Under the pieces are notes generated by a model that saw only the letters and a program-made list of their open reading frames with translations, was not told the origin of the DNA and searched no databases. DNA of 64,000 nt from Cycloclasticus pugetii PS-1 (lineage in GTDB: Bacteria > Pseudomonadota > Gammaproteobacteria > Methylococcales > Cycloclasticaceae), in assembly GCF_000384415.1 (NCBI RefSeq), contig NZ_ARVU01000001.1, positions 186,001-250,000 of the forward strand. The letters run 5' to 3'. Shown one piece after another: positions 8,765 to 16,467 of this stretch (positions within the stretch are counted from its first letter, which is position 1; the number at the start of each line of letters is the position of its first letter). Made by a program: the position numbers and the translations under genes.

Positions 8765-9266
8765 GATTAGCCTCGCGTAAGGTGCAAATTGATTTCATGA
8801 TTTCCGATAAGCCTTGCAAGAACAATAAAAAAGCCATCAGTGGAATTAACGATTTAAGTAAGAAGACACCGTCTAGTCCACCTGCTTCTCTAGAGCCTTC
8901 AAAGTAAGCCCACGAAGTAGATACGTAGTCCCAGCTGGCATGTGCGATAAAGATACTTACGGGGAGCAATAAAAACACTGAGCCTAGCAAATTGACGATA
9001 GCGCGACCTTTCGGCCCTAGGCGTTGATAGAAAATATCTACACGTACATGACCATTTATTTTAAGTGTATGTGCAATGGCCAACATAAATACTAAGCCAT
9101 GTAGGTAGGTTATGGACTCTTGTGCGGCGATCGAGCCGATGTTGAAGCCGTAACGTAAGGTTACAATGCCAAACATAACGACAACCATCAAAGCAACGAA
9201 CCAAGAAACGGTATTAAAAATAACCCTGTTAATAGAGTCTATAAGACAGATCAGCGTATTGAACAT
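8754..9266 (-). CDS. dctQ: TRAP transporter small permease subunit (DctQ)
   Basis: This 170-aa membrane protein has four predicted helices (about 17-38, 50-70, 92-112 and 132-155), as usual for DctQ. The family pattern is GHVRVDIFYQRLGPKGRAIVNL. It scaffolds the DctM carrier in the inner membrane. The gene overlaps dctM by 11 bp. It starts at the ATG at 9264-9266, and nothing further upstream on this strand belongs to the cluster. Confidence 0.9.
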   Translation of the reverse strand: MFNTLICLIDSINRVIFNTVSWFVALMVVVMFGIVTLRYGFNIGSIAAQESITYLHGLVFMLAIAHTLKINGHVRVDIFYQRLGPKGRAIVNLLGSVFLLLPVSIFIAHASWDYVSTSWAYFEGSREAGGLDGVFLLKSLIPLMAFLLFLQGLSEIMKSICTLREANHGR

Positions 9267-9302
9267 GTGGTTTGAGTTTCATAACGAAGAGGCTATATTA
9301 CA

Positions 9303-9527
9303 ATGTGTTGTCAACTGAATACAGGCTTATGCGTTAAATTAGGTTGGACAATAAAGGATGAGGGTTTAGCGAGGCTTTTGCAGAAGACGGCCAAGCTGGA
9401 TAAGTTTCTAGCGGGCTTAAAAAAGAAAAAATATGGTCATGTAGAGTTTGCAAAGAAACAAATGAGGGGTGTTAGGCCTTGTTCAAAAAATAAGGCTGCT
9501 TGTTTACTTAGCGCAAGGTCGGATTAA
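9303..9527 (+). CDS. Possible small Cys/Lys-rich protein (74 aa), doubtful
   Basis: This open frame fills the gap between dctQ and thrB. The product would be basic with five cysteines (MCCQLNTGLCVKLGW... RPCSKNK...) and no family I recognise. GAAGAGG lies about 12 bp before the ATG, which is rather far. It could be a real small gene or a chance ORF. A repetitive LKKKKYGHVEFAKK stretch argues weakly for coding. It has no operon partners on this strand. Confidence 0.25.
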   Translation: MCCQLNTGLCVKLGWTIKDEGLARLLQKTAKLDKFLAGLKKKKYGHVEFAKKQMRGVRPCSKNKAACLLSARSD

Positions 9528-9530
9528 TAA

Positions 9531-10475
9531 TTATTCTAAACAGTAGTTGTTAGGAAGCTCCCGGCGGGCTAATAAAATTTGTTTCATGGCATCAGGGTCC
9601 TTTAGGTGAGTCATTTCGCCTTCTTTTGGAAAGTGCACGTCTCTTAAGCGCGATAACCAAAATCTAAAAGCAGCTGCACGTATTACAATAGGCCAGTGTC
9701 TAACTTCGTCTTCTGTCAGCGGTCTAATAGCTTGGTAAGCAGACATAAAGGCTTTAAAGCGAGTGTTGTCTAAGGAGCCATTAGTGTTGATGCACCAGTC
9801 ATTTACAGCAACGGCTATATCGTAAGTAAAATAGTCATTACAGGCATAATAAAAGTCAATAATGCCGGATAGCTGGTCGCCAGAAAATAAGGCGTTGTCT
9901 CTAAACAAATCGGCATGGATAACGCTTTTAGGTAGACCTAATGTGTCATAGGGGGCCTGAAAAGCCAATTCGCTGTTGATAAGTTCAGCGGAATCTTGGT
10001 CAACTAATGGTAACAGTAATTCTGCCGCTTGTTGTCGCCAGTGAGCGCCTCGACTATTGTCGCGATAAATGTCTAGTTCTAAGCTGGCTAAGTGTAAATT
10101 TGCCATTGCCTGACCAATAACGGCGCATTGGGTCGAATTGGGGCTGTCAACATCAGTGCCGGCTAACTTTTCTACCATGGCTGCCGGTTTACCATTTAAG
10201 GTAGATAGGTAATTGCCTGCTTTATTGAGGATCGGTTGTGCACTAGGGACATCCTTGGCTGAGACAAAAGCCATGATCGTTAAAAAGTAGGGTAACTCTT
10301 CTGCTTTTAATTCCTCAAACAGCGTTAATACATATTGGCCGCGGGTGGTTGTTACAAAATAGTTGGTGTTTTCAATACCGGAACTAATACCTTGAAAGCT
10401 AACAAGGTGGCCCAAATCGTAATGCGTTAAATGAGCGACCAGCTGGGCGCGCTCAACGACCGTATAGACAGACAT
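9531..10475 (-). CDS. thrB: Homoserine kinase, type II (ThrB)
   Basis: This 314-aa protein of the aminoglycoside-phosphotransferase fold phosphorylates homoserine on the way to threonine. Visible are the N-terminal FQGISSGIENTNYFVTT, the catalytic loop VIHADLFRDNALF and the metal-binding GIIDFYYACNDYFTYDIA. They match the ThrB type used by Pseudomonas, not the GHMP-type ThrB of E. coli. Length is normal. It is 22 bp downstream of the DUF2782 gene and probably co-transcribed with it. The thrB-DUF2782-polA arrangement is a known gammaproteobacterial gene order. Confidence 0.93.
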   Translation of the reverse strand: MSVYTVVERAQLVAHLTHYDLGHLVSFQGISSGIENTNYFVTTTRGQYVLTLFEELKAEELPYFLTIMAFVSAKDVPSAQPILNKAGNYLSTLNGKPAAMVEKLAGTDVDSPNSTQCAVIGQAMANLHLASLELDIYRDNSRGAHWRQQAAELLLPLVDQDSAELINSELAFQAPYDTLGLPKSVIHADLFRDNALFSGDQLSGIIDFYYACNDYFTYDIAVAVNDWCINTNGSLDNTRFKAFMSAYQAIRPLTEDEVRHWPIVIRAAAFRFWLSRLRDVHFPKEGEMTHLKDPDAMKQILLARRELPNNYCLE

Positions 10476-10497
10476 AACTTAGAAAACCGCTTTGGAA

Positions 10498-10839
10498 CTA
10501 CCAGCTAAACAGTAACCATTGGGGAATGTTCATGCCTTTTTCTAAGTCTGAACGGCGCGTTTCCAAATTGCCATCACCGTCGGTATCCACCATATAATAA
10601 GCCGGTGCGTTTTTAGGTGAAATTTTCACCATGTAAACATTGCCGTTAACACTGTACTCAGTAATCGTTTCTTTCTCTTTACGGGTGATTGTAATGTCAG
10701 GTGACATATTCTCACCGCTGACAATTTGTGAAGGCAGTTCGGGCGGCTCAGGGACAACAGTCGGTCTTGCATCTTCTGCCGTAGCGTTTGATAAATACAT
10801 CAGTAGTAGGGCTAGAATAATGGGTAAGCAGCGGCGCAT
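10498..10839 (-). CDS. DUF2782 family exported protein
   Basis: This 113-aa protein has a signal peptide (MRRCLPIILALLLMYLSNATA, cleavage near residue 22). A short beta-rich domain follows, ending VKISPKNAPAYYMVDTDGDG and NIPQWLLFSW. This agrees with DUF2782, a periplasmic or inner-membrane family usually encoded beside thrB and polA. The function is unknown. The DTDGDGN stretch resembles a calcium-binding loop and is common in the family. The gene reads into thrB after 22 bp. Confidence 0.85.
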   Translation of the reverse strand: MRRCLPIILALLLMYLSNATAEDARPTVVPEPPELPSQIVSGENMSPDITITRKEKETITEYSVNGNVYMVKISPKNAPAYYMVDTDGDGNLETRRSDLEKGMNIPQWLLFSW

Positions 10840-10920
10840 GATTTTCCTTTGGAATAAAGTGTTTCTCCAATTATGACACTAACTGGTGAGTTTTTACAAT
10901 TTGGCTTTGTTTTAGCGGTT

Positions 10921-11598
10921 TTAAAGCTCTAGCAGTATTTCTTCTTCTTCGGCAGAAGGCGCAAATCCACGCTGCTCGTAGAAGTCAAAAATAGCTGTTA
11001 GCACCTCATCGGGTGTTTCACAAAGCTGAAATAGATCGAGGTCTTCTTTTTTAAGGGTTCCTGTTGCCACTAAGGTGTTTGAAAACCAATCAATTAGGCC
11101 GTTCCAGAATTCTTTATTAACGAGAATAATGGGTATCTTTCGAGTCTTGCCTGTTTGAACCAAGGTTAAAATTTCAGCCAGTTCGTCTAAGGTGCCGTAG
11201 CCACCCGGTAAGACAACGTAAGCGGTGGCGTATTTGACAAACATGACTTTACGGGCAAAAAAATGTCTGAAATTTAAGCTGACGTCTTGGTAAGGGTTGG
11301 ACTGTTGTTCATGTGGTAACAGAATATTAAGCCCTATGCTTGAAGACGGCCCTTTAAAGGCGCCTTTATTGGCAGCTTCCATAATGCCAGGGCCGCCACC
11401 GCTAATAACAGAAAAGCCGGCGTTGGATAAGGCAAGGGAAATGGCTTCGGCGCGTTGGTAATCAGGGTGATCTTCATTGAGCCGTGCAGAACCGTAGACA
11501 CTGACGGCAGGCTTAATGTGTGAGAGCTGTTCAAAACCATCGACGAATTCGGCAATAATTTGAAAAATTTTCCATGCTTCGCGTTTTTGATCGCTCAT
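10921..11598 (-). CDS. LOG-family protein (TIGR00730 Rossmann fold)
   Basis: This 225-aa protein has the hallmark GGGPGIMEAANKGA (about 67-80) and PGGYGTLDELAEILT (about 126-140). These motifs form the nucleotide-binding and catalytic site of LOG/YgdH-type nucleoside 5'-monophosphate phosphoribohydrolases. Members split purine or cytokinin nucleotides into base and ribose 5-phosphate; the natural substrate here is unknown. It is not a lysine decarboxylase despite old annotations. It is divergent from polA across about 145 bp and separated from DUF2782 by 81 bp. Confidence 0.9.
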   Translation of the reverse strand: MSDQKREAWKIFQIIAEFVDGFEQLSHIKPAVSVYGSARLNEDHPDYQRAEAISLALSNAGFSVISGGGPGIMEAANKGAFKGPSSSIGLNILLPHEQQSNPYQDVSLNFRHFFARKVMFVKYATAYVVLPGGYGTLDELAEILTLVQTGKTRKIPIILVNKEFWNGLIDWFSNTLVATGTLKKEDLDLFQLCETPDEVLTAIFDFYEQRGFAPSAEEEEILLEL

Positions 11599-11698
11599 CT
11601 GCTGCTCCTGTTTTTTATAACATGGTAATCGGTTTGCGCAGTATAAGGCTAAATTAAAGGATCGATGTTGCTTGAGTGAAACTTATGTTCTTTGCTTG

Positions 11699-11715
11699 AT
11701 ACCCTTGGGTATAAT
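11699..11715 (+). promoter_or_regulatory. Likely polA promoter with a palindrome over the -10
   Basis: A perfect TATAAT (11710-11715) lies 28 bp upstream of the polA ATG. It overlaps the dyad ATACCC-TT-GGGTAT (11699-11712). No good -35 hexamer at standard spacing is visible (best match TTCTTT at 11688-11693), so the -10 box is the main evidence. The dyad could be an operator, but this is inference. Confidence 0.4.
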
Positions 11716-11743
11716 CTTGCGTATATAAATATTGGATAGGTTC

Positions 11744-14461
11744 ATGGCTGAAAAAACATTGGTATTGGTAGATGGCTCTTCTTACTTATTTCGTGCCTAT
11801 CATGCACTGCCATTATTAACAAACTCAAAAGGTGAATACACCAACGCCATTTTAGGCGTAACAAACATGCTTAAAAAACTGGTTGAGACGTACCCAGAGG
11901 CATATTTTGGAGTCATATTTGATGCCCCAGGAAAAACGTTTCGTAATGATATGTATCCTGAGTATAAAGCCAACAGGGCGTCAATGCCTGACGAGTTGCG
12001 AGAGCAAATTAAGCCATTACATCAGTTAATAAAAGCAATGGGGCTACCTTTAGTTATGGAGCCAGGTGTTGAGGCGGATGATGTGATCGGTACATTGGCT
12101 AAGCAGGCCGAAGAGGAAGATCTTAATGTTGTTATTTCAACAGGCGATAAAGACATTGCGCAGCTGGTCACCAATAAAACGTCATTAATTAACACAATGA
12201 ATAACCAATGGCTGGACGAAGAAGGCGTGAAGGAAAAGTTTGGTGTGCCGCCTGACATGATTATTGATTATTTAGCCTTGATGGGCGATACCTCCGACAA
12301 TATTCCGGGTGTGCCTAAAGTGGGACCAAAAACGGCTACAAAGTGGCTCAATGCATACGGTTCACTGGATGAAATTATCGCAAGGGCTGATGAAGTAAAA
12401 GGCAAAGTAGGTGAGAGTTTGCGTGATCACCTTGATGCGATTCCGTTATCAAAAGAGCTCGTAACGATTAAATGTGATGTACCGTTAGATAAGGCTCCGG
12501 CGGATTTAATAAGAACGCAGCCGGATACAGAAACCTTAAAGGAGATGGTAAGCCATTATGAGTTTAATTCATGGTTAAAACAGTTGGGTGGAACAAAGGC
12601 GTCGACGGTTGCCAGCGAACAGGTGGATGAGAAACCGTTACCGGCAAAAACTGAATTAACCGTAGAAACGATTCTAGATGAAGCAACATTTAACCAATGG
12701 TTGGCAAAGCTGACAGAGGCAGAGTTGTTTGCCTTTGATACCGAAACAACACATTTAGACTATACGAAAGCGTTGGTCGTGGGTGTTTCATTTGCTATTG
12801 AAGCAGGTCATGCGGCCTATGTTCCGTTGGCTCATAGCTATCCCGGTGCGCCACAACAACTATCTAGGCAATGGGTGCTGGATCAATTAAAACCCTTGTT
12901 GGAGTCAGAAAGTGCTCGTAAGGTCGGTCAAAATCTTAAATATGATGCGAACGTGCTTGCTAATCACGGTATTAGCTTGGCGGGAATTTGTCACGATACT
13001 ATGCTTCAGTCTTACGTTTTAAATAGCACTGCGTCGCGGCACAATATGGATGCCTTGGCTGAAAAATACTTGGGGCAAGAAACTATTCATTACGAAGATG
13101 TGGCGGGTAAAGGCGCAAAACAAATATGTTTTGATCAAGTGTCTATTGAGCTGGCAGCACCTTACGCAGCGGAAGATGCTGATATTACGTTACGTTTGCA
13201 TCAGCATATTTTTCCTCAGTTAAAGCAAATAGACAGTTTGGCAACGGTCTATGAAACGATAGAAATGCCACTGGTGCCTGTGTTAGCCAGAATGGAGCAA
13301 ACAGGGGTGTTGGTTGATGAGCAAATGTTAAGCCAGCAAAGTGGCGAATTAACAGCCAGCATTAAAGCCTTGGAAACGCAGGCCCATGAGGCTGCGGGCC
13401 AACCATTTAATCTGGGGTCGCCAAAGCAAATTCAAGAGATTCTGTACGATAAATTAGGCTTGCCAGTCTTAAAGAAAACACCCAAGGGTCAACCTTCGAC
13501 GGCGGAGAGCGTTTTGCAAGATTTAGCCGTTGACTTTCCCTTGCCGCGCTTGATTCTTGAGCACCGTAGTTTGAGTAAGTTACGCTCAACCTATACCGAT
13601 AAATTACCAAAACAAATTAACCCAGTAACTGGGCGTGTGCATACTTCCTATCACCAAGCGGTTGCGGCAACGGGACGATTATCTTCATCTGATCCGAATT
13701 TACAGAATATTCCGGTACGCAGTGAAGAAGGTCGAAGGATTCGCCAAGCATTTATTGCAGAGGAAGGCTTTACTGTCATGGCAGCTGATTATTCACAAAT
13801 TGAGTTGCGGATTATGGCGCATTTATCGCAAGACACGGGGCTTTTGCAAGCCTTTAAAGAGGGTTTAGATGTGCATAAGGCAACAGCAGCAGAAGTGTTT
13901 GGTGTGCCCGTTGATCAAGTTGAGACTCATCAGCGCCGTTCGGCTAAGGCGATTAATTTCGGCTTAATTTATGGCATGTCTGCGTTTGGTTTAGCGAAAC
14001 AGTTAGATATTGATCGCGGCGCTGCTCAAGGCTATATCAATTTGTATTTTGAAAGGTATCCAGGCGTAAAACAATATATGGACGAAACACGTGAGCTGGC
14101 GCGTGAGCAAGGGTATATTGAAACGTTATTCGGTCGACGTTTATACCTGCCTGATATTCTGGCTAAGAATGGACAACGTAGGCAGTATGCTGAAAGAACA
14201 GCTATTAATGCGCCCATGCAAGGAACAGCGGCAGATATTATTAAGTTAGCCATGTTATCGGTGGATAATTGGTTGCAAGTTGATAAACCTGCTGTGCGAA
14301 TGGTGATGCAGGTGCATGATGAATTAGTGTTTGAAGTCGAAAACAGTTATTTAGATCAGGCCGCGAGCATTATTCAACAAAAAATGAGTGGGGCAGCATC
14401 TTTGGATGTGCCATTAGTCGTGGATGTTGGTATGGGTAAGAACTGGGATGAAGCGCATTGA
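11744..14461 (+). CDS. polA: DNA polymerase I
   Basis: PolA fills gaps and removes RNA primers. The 905-aa product has all three parts. The 5'-nuclease covers about 1-290 (LVDGSSYLFRAYHALP, GDTSDNIPGVPKVGPKTA). The 3'-5' exonuclease covers about 305-500 and is apparently active, with FAFDTETT and YAAEDADITLRL keeping acidic residues. The polymerase covers about 510-905 (DYSQIELRIMAHLS, RRSAKAINFGLIYGMSAFGL, MQVHDELVFEV). A TTG 12 bp upstream keeps the frame open, but the ATG at 11744 follows GGATAGG at good spacing and gives the family's MAEKTL-like start. It is followed by a probable small RNA and convergent engB. Confidence 0.97.
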   Translation: MAEKTLVLVDGSSYLFRAYHALPLLTNSKGEYTNAILGVTNMLKKLVETYPEAYFGVIFDAPGKTFRNDMYPEYKANRASMPDELREQIKPLHQLIKAMGLPLVMEPGVEADDVIGTLAKQAEEEDLNVVISTGDKDIAQLVTNKTSLINTMNNQWLDEEGVKEKFGVPPDMIIDYLALMGDTSDNIPGVPKVGPKTATKWLNAYGSLDEIIARADEVKGKVGESLRDHLDAIPLSKELVTIKCDVPLDKAPADLIRTQPDTETLKEMVSHYEFNSWLKQLGGTKASTVASEQVDEKPLPAKTELTVETILDEATFNQWLAKLTEAELFAFDTETTHLDYTKALVVGVSFAIEAGHAAYVPLAHSYPGAPQQLSRQWVLDQLKPLLESESARKVGQNLKYDANVLANHGISLAGICHDTMLQSYVLNSTASRHNMDALAEKYLGQETIHYEDVAGKGAKQICFDQVSIELAAPYAAEDADITLRLHQHIFPQLKQIDSLATVYETIEMPLVPVLARMEQTGVLVDEQMLSQQSGELTASIKALETQAHEAAGQPFNLGSPKQIQEILYDKLGLPVLKKTPKGQPSTAESVLQDLAVDFPLPRLILEHRSLSKLRSTYTDKLPKQINPVTGRVHTSYHQAVAATGRLSSSDPNLQNIPVRSEEGRRIRQAFIAEEGFTVMAADYSQIELRIMAHLSQDTGLLQAFKEGLDVHKATAAEVFGVPVDQVETHQRRSAKAINFGLIYGMSAFGLAKQLDIDRGAAQGYINLYFERYPGVKQYMDETRELAREQGYIETLFGRRLYLPDILAKNGQRRQYAERTAINAPMQGTAADIIKLAMLSVDNWLQVDKPAVRMVMQVHDELVFEVENSYLDQAASIIQQKMSGAASLDVPLVVDVGMGKNWDEAH

Positions 14462-14530
14462 TCGGTGATATGTTTGCTGTAACTGAACAGAGCTTTGAAG
14501 GATAGGCGCGTGTTGAAAAAATACTTAATG

Positions 14531-14560
14531 TTGAACTTTTTTTAAAACGCGCAGTCTATT
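14531..14560 (+). promoter_or_regulatory. Possible promoter of the polA-engB intergenic small RNA
   Basis: TTGAAC (14531-14536) and TCTATT (14555-14560) are spaced by 18 bp, with four of six matches in the -10. Transcription would start near 14567, just at or inside the first hairpin of the proposed RNA. The match is moderate. The placement fits the RNA structure. Confidence 0.4.
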
Positions 14561-14643
14561 CAGTTGTATCTGTAAAGATATACTTGCTCATAAACTTCCC
14601 CTCCCCTTGAGCAAGTTTCCGGTTAGCAATAACCGGGTTTTTA
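14561..14643 (+). ncRNA. Candidate trans-acting small RNA (Spot 42/ErsA locus)
   Basis: In the polA-engB gap, three hairpins follow each other. The first has the stem TGTATCT/AGATATA (14565-14571 with 14576-14582). The second has the perfect 9-bp stem ACTTGCTCA/TGAGCAAGT (14582-14590 with 14608-14616). Its 17-nt loop reads TAAACTTCCCCTCCCCT. The third is a terminator stem CCGGTTA/TAACCGG followed by GTTTTT. The loop is complementary to Shine-Dalgarno sequences (GGGGAGG). Enterobacteria encode Spot 42 and pseudomonads ErsA at this same location, so a regulatory RNA is likely. No ORF of note is present. RNA identity is inferred from position and structure. Confidence 0.65.
14619..14642 (+). terminator. 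Intrinsic terminator of the candidate small RNA
   Basis: The 7-bp stem CCGGTTA/TAACCGG (14619-14625 with 14630-14636) has a GCAA tetraloop and is followed by GTTTTT. It could end the proposed small RNA or polA transcripts. Confidence 0.75.
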
Positions 14644-14647
14644 TAAG

Positions 14648-14684
14648 GCTCTAGGCTATTTGTATGGTTCTAGAGCTTTTTTTT
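14648..14684 (+). terminator. Second intrinsic terminator before convergent engB
   Basis: The 7-bp stem GCTCTAG/CTAGAGC (14648-14654 with 14670-14676) is followed by eight T residues (14677-14684), just before the engB stop codon. It would catch readthrough from polA or the small RNA on the + strand. Confidence 0.75.
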
Positions 14685-14689
14685 GCCTG

Positions 14690-15292
14690 TTATTTTTGTA
14701 CATTAAGGTGTTCATCCAACCAGTTATGTAGTTGTTCGATGCCTTCTTTTTTTAGCGAAGAAAATAGCTCAACTTGTACATTTCCAGGTGAATCTTTAAG
14801 TTGTTTTTGAACGGCAAACAAAGTGTTTTTAGCGTTATTTCGATTAAGTTTGTCGGCCTTGGTTAGGGCTACAAATACGTCCAAATTTAGATGAGTAGCA
14901 TAGTCAATCATTTGCCTATCGTACTCACCTAAAGAGCGTCGGATATCGACGAGTAAAACCAGACCGTGCAGTGCCTGCCTTTTTTCTAGGTAGCGCTCAA
15001 GCTCAGTTTGCCACTGTTGCTGAATTTTAGGCGGGACTTTAGCGAAGCCATAGCCGGGTAAATCAACAAGACAGCGCTGATCATCAAGCTTAAAATAGAC
15101 AAGTTGTTGAGTTCTGCCGGGCGTTTTGCTGGTTCTGGCGAGGCTTTTTTGGTTGGTCAATGTGTTGATGGCGCTGGATTTTCCAGCATTAGATCTACCA
15201 GCAAAGGCCACCTCATATTCAACCCCTTTAGGAGTTGTTTTGAGGTTGGGAGCGTTTAGTAAGTATTCTGCGCGGTGATAAAGAGGGTTCAT
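14690..15292 (-). CDS. engB: Ribosome-biogenesis GTPase EngB (YihA/YsxC)
   Basis: This essential GTPase of the TrmE-Era-EngA-YihA group helps assemble the 50S subunit. The 200-aa product shows G1 GRSNAGKSS, the G2 region TSKTPGRTQ, G3 DLPGYGFAKV, G4 TKADK and G5 FSSLKKEG. The frame stays open to a TTG at 15334, but the ATG at 15290-15292 gives MNPLYHRAEYLLNAPNLK. That start aligns with known EngB N-termini and is preferred. It is convergent with polA, as in many gammaproteobacteria. Confidence 0.95.
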   Translation of the reverse strand: MNPLYHRAEYLLNAPNLKTTPKGVEYEVAFAGRSNAGKSSAINTLTNQKSLARTSKTPGRTQQLVYFKLDDQRCLVDLPGYGFAKVPPKIQQQWQTELERYLEKRQALHGLVLLVDIRRSLGEYDRQMIDYATHLNLDVFVALTKADKLNRNNAKNTLFAVQKQLKDSPGNVQVELFSSLKKEGIEQLHNWLDEHLNVQK

Positions 15293-15408
15293 GTTACAAG
15301 CCAAGCGATAAATTTGTTTATTGTACCGGAGCAAGCAATTTGCAGTGGGGATAACAACAAATCACTTAGAAAAATACTAAATTCAATTAAATTTATTGTA
15401 AAATTACG

Positions 15409-15421
15409 CGCTAGTCTAGCG
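15409..15421. repeat. Perfect palindrome before the cytochrome c gene
   Basis: CGCTAG-T-CTAGCG is a 13-bp perfect dyad ending 28 bp before the cytochrome start codon. It lies just downstream of a -10-like TAAAAT (15399-15404), so it would sit at or near the transcription start. It may be an operator or a very short 5' hairpin. Confidence 0.3.
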
Positions 15422-15449
15422 TTAAGCTAAATATATTGGAGAAATAAAG

Positions 15450-15752
15450 ATGAATAAGGTGTTACTGGCGATAGCCGTTTTACTGCTATCAATTACTGGT
15501 CAATCATGGGCGGGTGATGCGGCAGCAGGTAAAGCAAAATCAGCGCAATGTGCGGCTTGCCATGGTGTGGCTGGCATTAGTCCTATGGGTATTTACCCTA
15601 ATTTAGCGGGTCAAAAAGAACAGTACTTGGTAAAGCAAATAAACAACTTTCGTTCAGGTGTGCGCAAAGACCCTTCAATGCAGGCGATGGTTAGCGCTTT
15701 AACTGACGATGACGTGGCGAATCTTGCGGCATATTATGCTGGAATTAAATAA
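15450..15752 (+). CDS. Small monohaem cytochrome c
   Basis: This 100-aa protein has a signal peptide (cleavage near SWAGDA, residue 21) and one haem site CAACHG (about 35-39). A C-terminal Met in [10 protein letters not shown] is a likely sixth ligand. It resembles one half of cytochrome c4 and probably carries electrons in the periplasm. The next gene, 15 bp downstream, encodes a two-haem c4. The pair is followed by the ResB/CcsB haem-ligation genes, a sensible functional group. Confidence 0.9.
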   Translation: MNKVLLAIAVLLLSITGQSWAGDAAAGKAKSAQCAACHGVAGISPMGIYPNLAGQKEQYLVKQINNFRSGVRKDPSMQAMVSALTDDDVANLAAYYAGIK

Positions 15753-15767
15753 ATAAGTAGGCTTGGA

Positions 15768-16379
15768 ATGATGATGAAATTGAACATATTATTGGTTTGT
15801 TTTTTTACTGCCTTAGTATCAACGAATGCTTTTGCCGTTGGTGATATTGAAGCCGGCAAGGCGAGTGCGGCAGTTTGCGCGGCTTGCCACGGTCAAAATG
15901 GCATCAGCTCCAATCCGATGTGGCCAAAGTTAGCGGGGCAGCATGCTTATTATATTGAAAAAGAACTGCACGACTTTCGAAGTAAAAAACGAAATGACCC
16001 AACAATGGCGCCAATGGTTGCCGGTTTGACAGATGTTGATATTGAAAATTTAGCGGCTTACTTTGCCAGCGTGCCGTCAACGGTTGAGGCGGCTAGCGCA
16101 GATAAAATTAAGCTGGGCGAAAAGATATACCGTGCTGGAAAGGTTGATAATGGTTTACCGGCTTGTATTGCATGTCATGGCCCTAATGGGGCAGGTAGTG
16201 CGCCAGCGCGTTTCCCACGTATTGGCGGTCAGCACGCAGCTTATTTATCTAAAGCGCTGAAGGATTTCAAAGCAGAAACACGAAATAACGATCATCAAGC
16301 AATGATGCGTGACATTGCTGGTCGGATGAACAATAAAGAAATTGAAGCAGTTTCATCATATATTTCTGGTTTGCACTAA
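15768..16379 (+). CDS. Dihaem cytochrome c4
   Basis: This 203-aa periplasmic electron carrier has a signal peptide (cleavage near AFAVGD, residue 24) and two class I cytochrome c halves. Their haem motifs are CAACHG and CIACHG, and each half has a candidate Met ligand (PTMAPMVAGL and HQAMMRDIAG). Such proteins feed terminal oxidases. Length is typical for c4. Synteny with polA-engB on one side and dsbA on the other matches Pseudomonas. An intrinsic terminator follows at 16397. Confidence 0.93.
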   Translation: MMMKLNILLVCFFTALVSTNAFAVGDIEAGKASAAVCAACHGQNGISSNPMWPKLAGQHAYYIEKELHDFRSKKRNDPTMAPMVAGLTDVDIENLAAYFASVPSTVEAASADKIKLGEKIYRAGKVDNGLPACIACHGPNGAGSAPARFPRIGGQHAAYLSKALKDFKAETRNNDHQAMMRDIAGRMNNKEIEAVSSYISGLH

Positions 16380-16396
16380 ACGAACGTTTTTTCTGC

Positions 16397-16424
16397 AAAA
16401 AGGGGCAGTTTGCTGCCCCTTTTT
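16397..16424 (+). terminator. Intrinsic terminator after cytochrome c4
   Basis: A perfect 12-bp stem AAAAAGGGGCAG/CTGCCCCTTTTT with a four-base loop ends in a T-run. It separates the cytochrome genes from resB. Confidence 0.9.
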
Positions 16425-16438
16425 GCTATTAGCTTAGT

Positions 16439-16450
16439 GCTTGCGCAAGC
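16439..16450. repeat. Perfect palindrome upstream of resB
   Basis: GCTTGCGCAAGC is a 12-bp perfect palindrome. It lies 17 bp upstream of the chosen resB start and covers the alternative TTG start. It may be a binding site. Confidence 0.25.
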
Positions 16451-16467
16451 GCGACCTAAAATTTCTT

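Noticed and set aside
16441-16467. TTG start of resB extending the protein by 9 residues
   Set aside because: The TTG lies inside a palindrome just after the terminator and adds an unneeded basic segment. The ATG at 16468 is more natural, although its ribosome site is weak.
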